Shown piece by piece: positions 35,805-47,790 of a stretch of 64,000 nt of DNA (its first letter is position 1; every line of letters begins with the position of its first letter). The notes beneath the pieces are model-generated. The model was not told the DNA's origin. It ran no database searches and saw only the letters and a program-made list of their open reading frames with translations. The stretch lies in the NCBI GenBank assembly GCA_021442155.1, contig CM038222.1:113153121-113217120 (forward strand). The letters run 5' to 3'. This DNA is from Cymbidium sinense. Lineage: Eukaryota > Streptophyta > Magnoliopsida > Asparagales > Orchidaceae. The translations under genes and the position numbers were made by a program.

Positions 35805-38393
35805 TAATATAAGATTAATTTTGATGATAACAAACATATTTTCAAATGCTACTAATCACTTTAAATTCAAGTGTGCAAAAAAATTCTTCAATTCCAGGTT
35901 CTTTAGTAAATTCAGGATGCTAAAGCTATTGGATTTAAACTAGTTGAGAATTTTTCTAGGAATTACTATATTAAGGCAAACGAAAAGCTTACTAAAATAA
36001 AATAAATGATTCATTCAATTTTAAATTCATCATTCAAAAATCATTCATAATTTATATATCATAAAATTGCACTTGTTCATTAAATTATCTATTTTGGATA
36101 ATATGAACTTAACTGCAAGAAATAAGTTCTATTAAATGTGTGTTCAAGTAAGATAAATCATGTTTAAACTTCATTAAATCATTTACATGCTAATAATAAT
36201 TTTTATTCATGTTCTTATTGCATGAAAATTGAATTATCCTAAAATTATTCTTTTATTCTTATTCCTTCTCCAATTATTCTTTCTCCTCTCTCATATTATC
36301 ATATTCATCTTCACATTATTTTGGGTGAATTTTTTAATGCATTTTGTCAAATAAAATATGTGAATTTCATTTAAAACATTTATATATAATTTTCCCTCAA
36401 TTTTTTATGTTTTAAAATTTATTAATTTGAATTATTTTAAATTATTTTTGAATTCAAATCTCTTCATTCATGACATATTCTTGCCAAATTAAATCAAATA
36501 TTTTATGGAACATTTTGAACGTACCAAGCATGATTTATTTTGATTATTTAGAGCTTAATTAACTTATTATAAGTCAATTTTTTTTAAATTCAAATTAACC
36601 CTTAAATAATTCTATTTTCATTAAAATCTATTTTAGGAAATTATCTTTAGGGGGTCCGCCTCTTATATTCAAAATTAAATTAATTTTGATTAATTTAATA
36701 TTCAATATTACATAATATAATTAAATTAGATTCAATTTGATCCATTGCATTAATTTAAGGATTTTCTACTTTAGAAAACTCGCTTGGCCAAAATTCTTAA
36801 ATTATTTTTCCATGGATTTATTTTATTCAAAACTCCATCATTCATATCGTATTCATGGACCCTCCTTGGTCGAATTTTCCATAGGATTTCTCCTCTCATT
36901 CTAGCTATGAATCACAATGAAATTATTCCAAATTAGCTTATTTCAAATATGCAAAGGAGCCTCTTGCATAACTCCTTGGCCGATCAAATATTCTTTGGAT
37001 TTGGAATTCAAATAGTTGCTTATTCTATTTCCCTCTCATTGTCTCATGTCTTGGCTGATCCTAGAATTTTCCCTCTTTCATTTAAGAGGCTTGTTTAAAC
37101 TTGAGAAAGGCTTTGAAAAGCTAATATTCTCTCTTGCTCTCTTGCTCTCTTGCTCACCTTCTCCACCTTGGCTAATTCTAGTTAAAGCAAATATCTTGGA
37201 GATCTTTGGTTATTCAAGTGCAAACATTCCTCATCTTTCTTCTCTTTCCCTTGGACTAATAGTTGGCTTGAATATTGATTGGGAAAAAGTGAAGAATTTG
37301 TGTGTTTCTCACTTTTGGCCGAGAGCTTCAAGGATTGGATCAACTCTTAAAGTGCTAAGTTTCTTATATTACCTTCACCTCTTCTTGGCTTTGAGTTATA
37401 TAAGGTTATTTTAATTTATTGTGTTCTTAATCATTTTATATTTCATGATTTTCTTGTTTGGACAAAAGCTAACACAAGGATTTTAATTTAATTTATGCTT
37501 AATCATCTCACTATTCATTGTTTACTTGTTTGGCCAAAAGCTGTTACAAAGATTTAAAATTTTCTACTCCTTAATCATTTGAATATCTTTTGTTTATCAC
37601 CTTGGCCAAAAGTTTCATATAGGTTGTTTAAGTTTAATTGTGCTTAATATTACATCTCACTTATTTCTTTACTTGGCCGACCACTTCATAACCCATTTGA
37701 TTTATTGTGTGTTTGTTGTTAACTTATTTTCATTGGTTTTACATAAAGTTTATGTGATAGCTTTCTTGTGATTATTATTCAAATTATTATCAAGTTATTC
37801 AAATTGAAAATCCATTTATCATTTGAATATAAGTTACCTTATATGAAAAAGTATTCAAGTTAAAGTCTTGAGATTTAACATTGCATATTAATATGTTTCA
37901 TATTACATTTTAGTTTGCATTTTAAAGTAATATTAAAAAATATTTTCAAACCTTTCGAAGTTCATTCAAGCAACATTTACTTACTTAATTGCATTAAAAT
38001 ATTTAACTGAAGATCTTATTTCAATTTCAATTTCAAATTAAAGTGAGCTCTCTTTCATTAATATTTACTTTCCTTAATATTAGTATAGTTTGGATTGTGA
38101 GTGCAAAATTCTTTTAAAATTGAGAGTTAGATATTTGTATCTTTCTTTTTACCTTGTCTTGATTTGTGTTGGGGTTGTACTGCCCGTTGTAGGAAAATAT
38201 GTGTTTTTGTACTTGCCCATGTAGGAAAGTACGGTGTTGGGTTGTACTTTCCCGTGAAGGAGAGTACAAGAGATTTGTTGTAATCTCATTTTTATTTAGT
38301 GAGTTTCTAACTTGAGTTATTAGGCATGGACATAGGCGGATTTTTGGGGTTTGGCTGAACCATGTAAAAATATCTATGTTCTCTTTTTAAACT
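35805..38393 (+). repeat. Solo LTR of the Sirevirus-like family, inserted in Tat element 1
   Basis: The region is the reverse complement of 19740-22700 and 26000-28900, block for block. AGCTATTGGATTTAAACTAG near 35925 mirrors 22500; the ACTTGCCCATGTAGGAAAG minisatellite at 38170-38270 mirrors 19850-20010; and TTTGGCTGAACCATGTAAAAAT at 38350 mirrors 19740. No internal sequence, primer site or second LTR is present. Both outermost ends are eroded. Tat pol coding continues beyond 38400, so the insertion falls between protease and reverse transcriptase. The open frame at 37016-37414 inside it is not a gene. Confidence 0.8.
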
Positions 38394-38399
38394 GGCAAT

Positions 38400-39505
38400 T
38401 TTCAAAGAAACTGAGAAGATAGTTACTACTAAGAACCCTGAGTAAGTTCTAAGAATTAATATAGCTTTAAGTACGCAACATAAGGAAGCTCTTATCCAAA
38501 TTTTCTATGAGGACATCAAAGTGTTCACTTGGACCATAGCCGAAATGACAAGCATCGACATCAATGTCGCTTGTTACAAGCTCAACATCTTGAAGGATGC
38601 TTGGCCTACTAAGCAAAAAATAAGAAAGAGTATGACTCTACTCATCAAGCCAATCAAAGAAGAATTCCCCAAGCTACTAGAGGATGACTTCATAGAGAAG
38701 CTTAATACCCAAAGTGGATATCAAACATGGTAGTGGCATAAAATTCTAGTGAAAAATAGAGGATGTGTGTGGATTTCATAAACATAAACTCAACATGTTT
38801 GAAAAATGGGCACTCACTTCCTCGAATAGACGCACTTGTTGATTCAACTATGAGTTATACAGTAATGAGTTTCCTAGATGCTTTTTCAGGATTCCATCAA
38901 ATACATATGCACCCAACTGACCCCAAAAACATCTTCTTTATCACATGAGAAAACTACTTCTATTGAGTGATGCCCTTCAAGAAAAAAAAATGTACCAAAG
39001 AATGGTGGATTGAGTTTTCAAGAACAAAAGATAGAAATGTAAAAGTTTACGTAGACAACTTGCTGGTCAAAAGCAAGTCACCCGAGCAATAAATCAAAAA
39101 TCTATAGGAAACTTTCACCACTCTAAAATGGTACAACACACGCATAAATCTCTTAAGATTCACGTTCAGTGTAAGGTTAAGAAAAATTTTTAGGATTCTT
39201 GATCACCACTAAAAGCAAAAAAGATCAACCCTAATAAAATGAAGGTTATAGTCAACATGCCATCATGAAAGACCACAAAGGAAGTCCATAAACTCATTAG
39301 GCGAGTAATAGGATTGAACCGATTTAACTCAAAAGCTAGAGATTGTTGGTCACCACTTTTCAAGGTGCTTAATGATGCTAAGAGATTCAAGTGGACCCCT
39401 GAATGTGAAAAGGATTTTGGTGACCTTAAAAACTTTCTCGTGTCACTTCCACTACTGGAAAGCCCTAAAAAAAGAGAGACCTTACTATTATATCTAAGAG
39501 TTTGA
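38400..39505 (+). pseudogene. pol: Tat element 1 reverse transcriptase
   Basis: The lead-in is EDIKVFTWTIAEMTSIDINV at 38512. It is followed by RKSMTLLIKPIKEEFPKLLE, CVDFININSTC, HSLPRIDALVDSTMSY, SFLDAFSGFHQIHMHP (38860-38915) and, in another frame, VYVDNLLVKSKSPEQ (39045 on). The catalytic YVDD is YVDN here. The connection domain has NRFNSKARDCWSPLFKVL and FKWTPECEKDFGDLK (39314-39440). These match Tat-type polymerases. Frameshifts and stops make it inactive. Confidence 0.85.
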
Positions 39506-40190
39506 GATGACTCAATTAGATCTGCAATGCTTTCAGAAGAGAATGGGAGGCAATGGTTAATGTACTATGTAAGTAAGTACCTAGCTGCATTACCCCTATC
39601 ATTAAAAAGCTCATACTCCTGCTCCTTTTATTAGCATGATGGCTCTGATTGTACTTCCAAGTTCATTCCATAGAAGTTTTTATGAACAACCTACTTAAAT
39701 CCATACTCACTAAACCAGATTACTTGGAAAGATTATTAAGTGGTCACAAAAACTTAGTGAGCTCAACATGTCATACATGTTGAGGATGGAAATCAATGCA
39801 TAAACACTCAGTGATTTTCTTGTAGATTTTAGCAACCCATATAAAGCCTTTACTAGCCTAAAGACTTCAAGGCACTTGCTTGTAGATGGTTCTTCAGGTG
39901 AATAAATTAAGAGGACAGGCATCGTGTTGAAAATTCCAATAAAGATTATTGTAACAAAAACTGTAAAGTTTGACTTTTAAATAATAAATAACTAGTATGA
40001 GTATGAGGCGTCAATTACCAGATTAAGATTCTCTAGAAGACTTGACACTCAACATGTCATTGCTTACTCAGACTCATCACTCATGGTCAAACAAGTAAAT
40101 GGTGATTATAAAGTTATATGTGAGTCCCTACAAAAATACTTACTCAAAGGGAAAGTGAAAATTGGGAATCTAGAACACCTCAATATTGAG
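39506..40190 (+). pseudogene. pol: Tat element 1 RNase H
   Basis: RSAMLSEENGRQWLMYYVSK (39519-39580) is the start of the RNase H-like region. A later block reads IAYSDSSLMVKQVNGDYKV (40065-40115), with the conserved YSDSQLVVxQVNGxY pattern. Stops are frequent between them. Confidence 0.7.
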
Positions 40191-40905
40191 TAAAACTAAG
40201 GATCAGAACCAACTTGTCGACTTATTGTCTAGAGTGAGTGGACTCAAAGAATATTCTGTCATCCAACTTGTTTGCCCTAACACGGAAGAAGAAGAAGAGT
40301 CCATGCATGTAGAAAATAGTGAGTCGAGTAGTTGGATCAATCCCATAAAGCATTTCTTGGAAACTGGAGGGCTAAAAGAAGAAATCATAGGTTCAAGGAG
40401 ATTCATGATCAAAGCTACACATTACCTGTTGATCAGAGGTTAACCACCTTGCTTAATATGAAGTACATGTGAGATAGAGAGTAGAAGAAAATACTCAAAG
40501 AAATACATTTCAAGGAGCATAAAAGTCATTGAAGAGGATGAACACTCACCCATAAAATCTTATGATAAGGATATTACTGACCTATGCTAAAGAAAGATGT
40601 GGAGAATCAGCTAAAATGAGCAAATAATGTTAGAAATTCACTCCTCTATAATAGTAATCATTGCAGCTTTTCTAACCTATCGCCAACCCTTGGCCCTTTG
40701 CTATTTAAGAATGGATCTAATTGGTCTACTGTCGGTCGCCAGGGGAGAAAGAAAATTTATACTTGTCATGATCGATTACTTTAGCAAGTGGATCGACATG
40801 AGACCACTCACCAAAATAATTGTCCAAGTAGTTCAAAACTTTATTTGGAAAAACATCATCTCTAGGTATGGACTACTTATGGTGATTATTGTATACCCAA
40901 AGTAG
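40190..40905 (+). pseudogene. pol: Tat element 1 integrase (truncated)
   Basis: 40186-40443 holds the linker after RNase H (QNQLVDLLSRVSGLKEYS, then SSWINPIKHFLETGG). 40700-40905 reads MDLIGLLSVARGERKFILVM, DYFSKWIDMRPL and NFIWKNIISRYGL, the front half of the integrase catalytic core with its first Asp region (VDYFSKWIEA). The second half and the C-terminal domain are missing; LTR-like sequence follows. Confidence 0.75.
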
Positions 40906-41329
40906 TAGGCAGGCCCAAGTGACCTAACAAATCTATTTATCAAGGCAAGTGTACTCGTATAAAAGATACTCAATAACTAAGAATAAGTATACTTGTTGGA
41001 AGGTGTGTCCAAAAAGGAAGGTCAACTTGATTCCACAAGCTAGGACTTAGAGAATAATGACCTAGGGAATGAGTCAAGAATCAACTTATTGGTAGCAAGT
41101 GACTACTCAAAGGACGAATAAGGTGACTACTCTCCTTAACCCCATACAACGATAGGATACTCAAACCCCAACCCCTCCCCCCGACAGATGTATACTCACT
41201 CGCATGTACACCCGCCGTGAATTTAGGTGGGAACCCACTTGTATTAGATTTACCAAATATGTGCTTTCTATGTATGGTCACCCTTTGATATTATAAATGA
41301 GGGACTCATTTCTTACCAGGGGACCTTTT

Positions 41330-41372
<43 letters not shown>

Positions 41373-41459
41373 GATCTCTATTCTTTGTACTAGATTTTTT
41401 AGCAATAAAGATTATTATTTTCCTTGCACTTTTTAGTTTTTCTATCTTTCTGCTTACAG
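40890..41459 (+). repeat. Probable Tat LTR
   Basis: Between the two Tat elements lies a stretch with a TATA-like ATATTATAAATGAGGGACTC at 41288, a CT microsatellite, and an AATAAAG polyadenylation-type signal near 41405. It ends near CTGCTTACA at about 41459. This promoter-then-polyA layout is that of an LTR, and its length (about 570) fits the group. No second copy is in the window, so the ends are approximate, and the following primer site is not recognisable. Confidence 0.5.
41332..41371. repeat. (CT)n microsatellite
   Basis: A pure CT run just after the LTR TATA-like box. It would lie in the 5' leader of the transcript. Confidence 0.95.
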
Positions 41460-41689
41460 TCTTTCTATCTAACCCTATTTTCCAAGTATCTCATAAGGTT
41501 CTTCCTCCATCCATGGTCAAATTTAGATTCAATATCCTTTTAAGTGTGGTGAGTGTGGAAAAGGATAAGAAATAGAAGCCAAATACAAAGTAAAGTAGGA
41601 CCTTCAATGCGAGATCACTCAGCACACATGAAGAAGAATGTCTAGTAATTTGCAACTCAGTAATATTTATGAGCATGGAGGACTAGATC

Positions 41690-42960
41690 TCTCACCTTAT
41701 GAAGGCGGCCATCAAGAAATCACACCATAAAAAATTCAAAGCAAAGGAGAATGAATGATCCACTAGATCAGCTACTAACCGAGCTTGGAAAGAAAGAAGA
41801 TACCCATTTAAGTCCCCCAACTCTCATCCATCCATCCTTCAACTTTGATGATGAATACTATGACAAAAGTGAAGAAGGAAGGTGTGTCAAAGAAGTAATC
41901 ATTGTTAACCAATGTTTTCTTTATCAAGATTATTGAAGCTCGCCCTCCGCACAAGTTAAAGATCTTGCATCTTGAATCATAACATACCCCATTAGCCATA
42001 TTATATATTATATGTTAACCGCATCACTGTTGGACATAGATGACATGATGAAGTGTAGACGTTTCTTCACCAATTTCAAAGAGTCAGCCCACAACTAGTT
42101 CTTCCACCTTCTTTTAGGAGTCTTAACATCATTTGAAGACTTAAAAGGATGTTCACTGTGTAATTCTCTAGCACATAGAAGTAGCTGAAGAGTTCTTAAG
42201 CACTCATGTAGATAAGGTAGGAATCTAGCAACTCACTGAGGAAGTTTATTACTCATTTCCAATGAGATATGTTGAAAGTTAAAGACTTCGAACCTACAAT
42301 CACCCAAGTACCACTCACTTAAGGTTTAAAGGAAGGGCCCTTCAGACAAACCTTGGGGCTCCAACTACCCAAGAGCCGAGTTTCTAGAGGTGGCGAATAA
42401 TCATGTTAATGCTAAAAAATACAATGAAGTGGTCTAGGAAGTATCACTTGCTAAGACTAAAGAATCACTAAAGAGGCCTTCAAAGTGACTGCCTAAGAAA
42501 TGCATCAAAGGTGGAAAACGTATAACATAATGTGACCAAAAATACCTAGGTGAACTTTCAAAAAAAACTGGCTAATCACCATCTAGGAGCCGATTATGCA
42601 TAACCTACTCTAACTTCCCCTCTCAGAGTGTTAATGGTCATGCTAGTAAAGATAATTCAAAGTAAAGATTATTTAAAATGCCTGCTACCAATGAGGGCTG
42701 ATGGAGATCACAATCAATCAAGGTATTTCGCTTATCATCATGATCACTACCATGACACTGAGAAGTTTCACCATTTGAAGAGGCTTAGTGGTGATTTAAT
42801 AAAGGCAAGGAAGCTCAAAGAGTTCATGAGGAAAGACAATAAAGTCATCAAAGCTAGAAATGAACTTATACTCACGCACATTTCCATATTGCTGGAGTCG
42901 CACCTGCTATCTTTGGAGGTGATGAAGAGTCTTCTGAAAAGGAGAGTTTAAAATGATTAT
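41690..42960 (+). pseudogene. gag: Tat element 2 gag
   Basis: The region parallels gag of element 1: ISHLMKAAIKKSHHKKF (41684 on), then a core with RRFFTNFKESAHN (42055) and a later NNHVNAKKYNEVV (42395), the counterpart of NNHINVEEYDEV in element 1. The open frame at 42628-42951 covers the downstream linker, with YFAYHHDHYHDTEKFHHLKR, which resembles the CxFHxxxGHxTxxCxxLKxxIE region of Tat gag. No reading frame is intact. Confidence 0.6.
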
Positions 42961-43039
42961 GATCTAGAGAAGTAAACTCAATAGCTATGATGTGAGCACT
43001 ATCTACGATGATTATACTAGTGAGTTGCTCAGAAATGGA

Positions 43040-43560
43040 TAGACCCACTACTGAGAATCCCTATAATGATGTAGTTGTGGTGATAGACTTGATCGCCAAC
43101 TACTAGGTAGGATGCATTTTGAATGACATAGGATACTCAGTCAATATAATATTTAAATCGATCTTTGACAAATTAGGTTTGCTGAATTCTAAGGTGGCAC
43201 CCATGGGAGAACTATTATACAATTTCTTAATAGAGCAAAGAGAAACTGAATGGATGATTACTCTTCCTATCACTTGAGGAGATGGTAAGAAATAGTTCAC
43301 TGCCATAGCTGACTTCATCGTAGTAGAGTCCCTTGCTACGTACAATGCTATCTTTGGCCAACCATTATTCGACACATTTAGAGCAGCGGTGTTGACATAT
43401 CATATAGCCATCAAACTCCCTACTAGAGGAGAAGAGATTACCAAATCCTAATTGTGTTACTAGAAAGCAATTGATGAGTCAAGTAAGGAAGATGAAGTAC
43501 TACATCTAGATATAACATGAATAGGAATCAATGTCATTAAGGAGACAGAAGAAATTTTGA
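43040..43560 (+). pseudogene. pol: Tat element 2 protease
   Basis: The plus strand reads NPYNDVVVVIDLIANY (43058 on) and VNIIFKSIFDKLGLLNSKV, parallel to element 1. ADFIVVESLATYNAIFGQPL (43305-43370) and AAVLTYHIAIKLPTRGEE follow, which is the YNAIxGRPxL..AVxSTYHLxxKFPT block of Tat proteases. The active-site DTGSS reads DIGYS, so one of its conserved positions is changed. Confidence 0.65.
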
Positions 43561-44660
43561 CCATGCAAGCCAATGGGCTAGTATTAAAAGTCAGCTCGGC
43601 TTTCCTCGTCAAGTATAAAAAAACTCATATTTGAACTCTCCAGGATAATTTAGATGTATTTTCTTAGACAATAGTGGAGATGTCAGGCATAGACATTAAC
43701 ATTACTTTCCATTGCTTAAATGTTCATGCGGACATACAACTTGTCAAACACAAAATAAGAAAAATAGCACTCAGAGCCTATTAAGGAGAAGGTAGCTAAG
43801 TTGTTCAAGGCTAACTTCATTAAAGATATTCAATACCCTGAGTGGGTGTCCAATACAGTGATGGTGCAGAAGTTAGGTGGTAAATAAACAATGTGTGTTA
43901 ACTTCACTAATTTTAATTTAGCATGTCCGAAGAAAGGGTATCCTTTCCCGTGAATATATGAGCTTAAGGACTCAACAATTAGATTCTTGGTGATGAGTTT
44001 TCTAGATGCATTCTCAAGATGCCATTAAATTCAAATGCATCATGTAGACTCTAAGAAAATGATTTTCATTACTGTTGAAAAATTATACTACTACAGAGCT
44101 GTCAACATTGGGTTGAAAAATGCAGGGGAATCTTCCAAATACTAGTTGACTGAGTATTCAAAGAGTAAAAGGCGAGAAATGTGGAAGTTAATATGAAAAA
44201 CTTGCTAGTCAAAAGTAAGTCACCATTGCAGTATATCTGAGACCTCAAAGAGACATTCATCACACTTAAAAGGTATAGTATGTGCTTTAACCCTCTAAAA
44301 TGCATTTTTGGTTCAAGAGTAATGAAGTTTCAAGGGTTTCTCATTACCCATAAAGGAATAAAAGCTAACCGAGACAATGTGAAGACTATACTCGACATGC
44401 CCTCACCCAAAAAATGTGAATGAAGTGCAACGGCTTACTAGGTGAATAGCTAGATTGAACAGGTTTAGCTTAAAAGTAGGGAGAGATGCTCACCATTTTT
44501 TAAGATTCTTAAAAAAATAAAAAAGTTTGAATAGACTCTAGAATATGAAAAAAGTCTTTAATGACTTGAAGGCTTTACTTGTGTTACTCTTTTTATTATT
44601 GAGCCCAAAAGAGGGAGAAGTTTTATTAATGTGCTTAGGAGTGGGAGAAAACTCAATTAG
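43560..44660 (+). pseudogene. pol: Tat element 2 reverse transcriptase
   Basis: Blocks: DNLDVFS and IVEMSGIDINITFHCLNVH (43640-43725); a dispersed, frame-shifted fingers/palm region; MKNLLVKSKSPLQYI (44190-44235), where the catalytic YxDD has become NMKN; FNPLKCIFGSRVMKFQGFLI and THKGIKANRDNVKTI (44287-44390). The connection region with HFFKILKK-like sequence follows near 44490. The gene is more decayed than in element 1, although the two share the KSKSP word after the catalytic box. Confidence 0.75.
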
Positions 44661-45420
44661 TTCAGTCTTAATTAGAGAAGGTGGGAAATAATGGCCCATC
44701 TATTGTGTTAACAAATCTTTGCAATGTGCCGATTTAAACTAGAAACTATTGGAGAAGCTCACACTCACACTAATCACTTCGGCAAGGCAACTACAACCTT
44801 ACTCTCAGGCACACTTCATACATGTTATCACTGATAACCCACGTAAACTTGTACTTGCTAAGCATGATCATTTTGGATGGTTACTAAAATAGTCTATAGA
44901 GTTGAGCGAGTTTGATATATCATACTCGCCTCGAATGACCATCAAAGCCCAAGCACTTACAGATTTCTTTATTGACTTTAATAACTTATAGATTCTCTTA
45001 TGGCGACTATACATCGATGGCTATTCTAGAGAACCAACTATGGGAGCGGGCATAGTAATAAAATGTACAACAGAGATCACAATAGCATAATCAGTTAGTT
45101 TCAACTTTAATGTAAAAAATAATCAAGTCAAATATGAAGCTTAACTTGTCAAACTAAGGTTGGCTAGGGGTCTTAAAGTTGTTCATATGATAGCTTATTC
45201 AGACTTACAACATGTGGTAAGACAAGTAAATGGAGAGTACAAAGTTTGAGATGAGTCCATGATAAAATACTTATTTAAGTATATCAAAGATTGGGCAACT
45301 AGAATATTTCAAGATTGAACAAGCCCTAGAGAAGAAAACTAAATCACTGCCTATTATTTCAGCCTAGCAAACTCAAGGAACACGCGATCATTTGACTCAT
45401 CTAGTTAAGTACTGAAGAAG
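44660..45420 (+). pseudogene. pol: Tat element 2 RNase H region
   Basis: Coding is scattered. The stretch 44690-45290 aligns in order with element 1 RNase H, including a degraded AYSDLQHVVRQVNGEYKV block (45190-45245). Stops are frequent. No clear catalytic set survives. Confidence 0.55.
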
Positions 45421-45920
45421 AAGAGCTAATGCAAGTTGATCATAAATACTCACCAAGCTAATAAAAAATTACATATAAACTGACGAAATTGAAGAAATGA
45501 CTAAGGATTTAAGGAGTTCCAAAATCATAGTAGCCCAATACCTATTTATAATAGGCAGGTTATTCTTAAGGTTAGGGACTTGGCTCAACCTCAGATGTGT
45601 GAAAGAGGCTAAACAAAGAAAGGTTCTAGAGGAAATACATTTTGGCTGGTGCAATAGCCACTCAAAAGGAAGGACACTTGCCCATAGAATCTTGAGGCAA
45701 GGGTATTTCTAGCCAATGCTCAAAAAGGATGCTGAAGAGTTTGTGAGGAGATATATACACTGCTAGAAATTTATAGCACTCTAACAATAGCTATTACAAC
45801 CTTTGTAGCTCATCATTAGTCTTTAGCCATTTGCTATTAATGGATTAACTTGATAGGTTCATTATCGATCACTAGTGGATAAAAAAAGTTCATCTTATTC
45901 ATGGACTCAATCACTGTAAA
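45420..45920 (+). pseudogene. pol: Tat element 2 integrase (truncated)
   Basis: 45497-45712 reads KQRKVLEEIHFGWCNSHSKG and RTLAHRILRQGYF. This is the zinc-binding H..H...C..C domain of Tat integrases (normally IHEGxCGxHxGxRxLAxKIxRxGYYWP). EEFVRRYIHC continues it to about 45765. A short core start (KKSSSYSWTQSL, about 45890) precedes the junction with copy C at about 45922. The rest of the element and its 3' LTR are missing. Confidence 0.7.
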
Positions 45921-46159
45921 GTCAATTGACCTCACTTTAATGTTGATAATCATCTCATAGATCCCAGAGATTCAATCAAGCATTGGTCTTAGAACTAAGA
46001 CACTTCAAATGGCTAGGTGAACACTAACCCTAAGCATAGAAGCTCATAGGACTTAACCTTAAGGTTGAACCTCAGCTTAAGTTGAGTAGGCCCCACCCAT
46101 CCTAACCCCAATCAACCTTTAAACTAAATTAATTCTTCAAACCTAACACTAGTTGATTA

Positions 46160-47790
46160 TAAATCAAACCTTGGCCAAGTCCAAATGATTTCAAACCTAA
46201 TTTGGCATATTTGGATTCAATTTGGTTAATTGGCTAAGTTGAAACAATTTAGTCCATTTGGCTTAAAAGGACTAAATCAAAAATTAACACAATCCAATTG
46301 TAATTGAACTTTCCTAAACTTATTTAAACCTTAATTGAACTTGATTGAACCTTAATTGCAATCCAATTGAATCAATTCAAATCAAATTGGTCCTAAACCC
46401 AAGTTAACCTAAATGAACCATATAGGACCAAAGTCAAATTCAACTTGATTTAAACCAAATTGAATTAATAACTTTATTATTATTCCAATCATTTAATTGA
46501 ACATTCCAATTCACTCCAATCAATTCAATTGCCTAATTTGTCCAAGTAATCCAACTTTACCCATTACACCTAAAAGGTCCAAATGAGTTAAAATTACATT
46601 TAACCCAAATTAAATCTAATCAATGCTACCAATCAATTCCAAATACATCATTGAACATGTTCCAACCCATAATTTATCCCAATTGAACTCAATCAGGCCA
46701 ATTGACTCACTTGACCCAATTTGGCCTAGGCCAAATTAAGTCAAATCTTGATTCAATTCAATTTGGACCAAATCAATCCATTCAATCACTCCAAAAATAT
46801 TTATTAATCATAACCAAACACTCAATTGCAACCAATTGAACCCAATTAAGCCAATTTGGCCATTTGATCCAAGTTGACCCAATTTGACCTAAAGGGCCAA
46901 ATTGGGCCAAAACTCATTCTAAATCAAATTGGATTGAACTAATATCTTCAATCATTCATATATTGATAATTGAGCATTCTCCAAAGACCAATTGAAGCTA
47001 ATTTGATTGACCCAACCCAATTAATCATTTAGCCTATTTTGACCTAGAGGGTCAAATTAAGCCAAATTATATTCTAAACCAAATCAAGTCCTCCAATTAT
47101 TTTCAAATCAACAATCAAACATAAACCAACCTCCCATCCTATGATGCATTGAAACTTTCAAAAATAAGGCGTGTAGTGTTCGACACGTGTCAGACACGGA
47201 CACGGGTCCAACACGTGTTAGACACGACAGAGAAGTATCCGATTAAAATAATATTAAAATTAAAGGGACACGTGTGTCCTAAATAATTGAATTAAAATTA
47301 TATAAAAATATTTTAAATATAGTTTGTTATATTTTAAATTATTGTAGAGAGTTTTGAAAATTTAGAGAATGAGATTTGAGTTAAAAAATAAAAATAATAA
47401 AATATATTTATTATAAATAATTAATATGATAAAAAATTATAATTAATTTATAAATTCAGAATTGATAATAAATTTAATTCATTAAAATTATTAAAATATA
47501 AATGTCTAGTGTATGTGTCCGTGTTTGTGCATCATAGCTCTCATCCAACCCAATTTGTCCAATTTGATCAAATTGGTCAACTTAACATATTTGACCCATA
47601 TGACCCATATGAGTCAAATCCAAATTTAACCCAAATTTAATCAAATTGATTGCACTAATAAATTCTAAATCATCATTTGAACTTAACCCAATAGCCCTCT
47701 TGACCCAATTTGATCAATTGGTCAACCTAACCCAATTAGACTCAAATTGATCTATATAGGTCAAATTGAGTCAAACCAAATCAAATCAAA
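46160..47790 (+). repeat. Tandem array of about 160-bp units in copy C
   Basis: The marker equivalent to copy B occurs near 46485, 46645, 46790, 46950, 47105 and (after the MITE) 47665. Shared words include AGTTGACCCAATTTGACCTA and AAGGGCCAAATTGGGCCAAA at 46870-46905, nearly identical to 10395-10440. Removing the MITE restores the regular spacing. Confidence 0.65.
47139..47537. mobile_element. hAT-type MITE, 399 bp
   Basis: Perfect 10-bp terminal inverted repeats CTATGATGCA (47139-47148) and TGCATCATAG (47528-47537) are flanked by 8-bp sequences CTCCCATC (47131-47138) and CTCTCATC (47538-47545), which differ at one base. An 8-bp duplication is the hAT signature. Inside the left end is a cluster of ACACGTGT, GACACGG and GACACGTG words (47170-47240) with a weak counterpart near the right end. 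There is no coding capacity, so it would need transposase from elsewhere. Confidence 0.75.

Noticed and set aside
37016..37414. 132-residue plus-strand frame
   Set aside because: It lies wholly inside the solo copia LTR, and the equivalent frame is broken in the other two LTRs.
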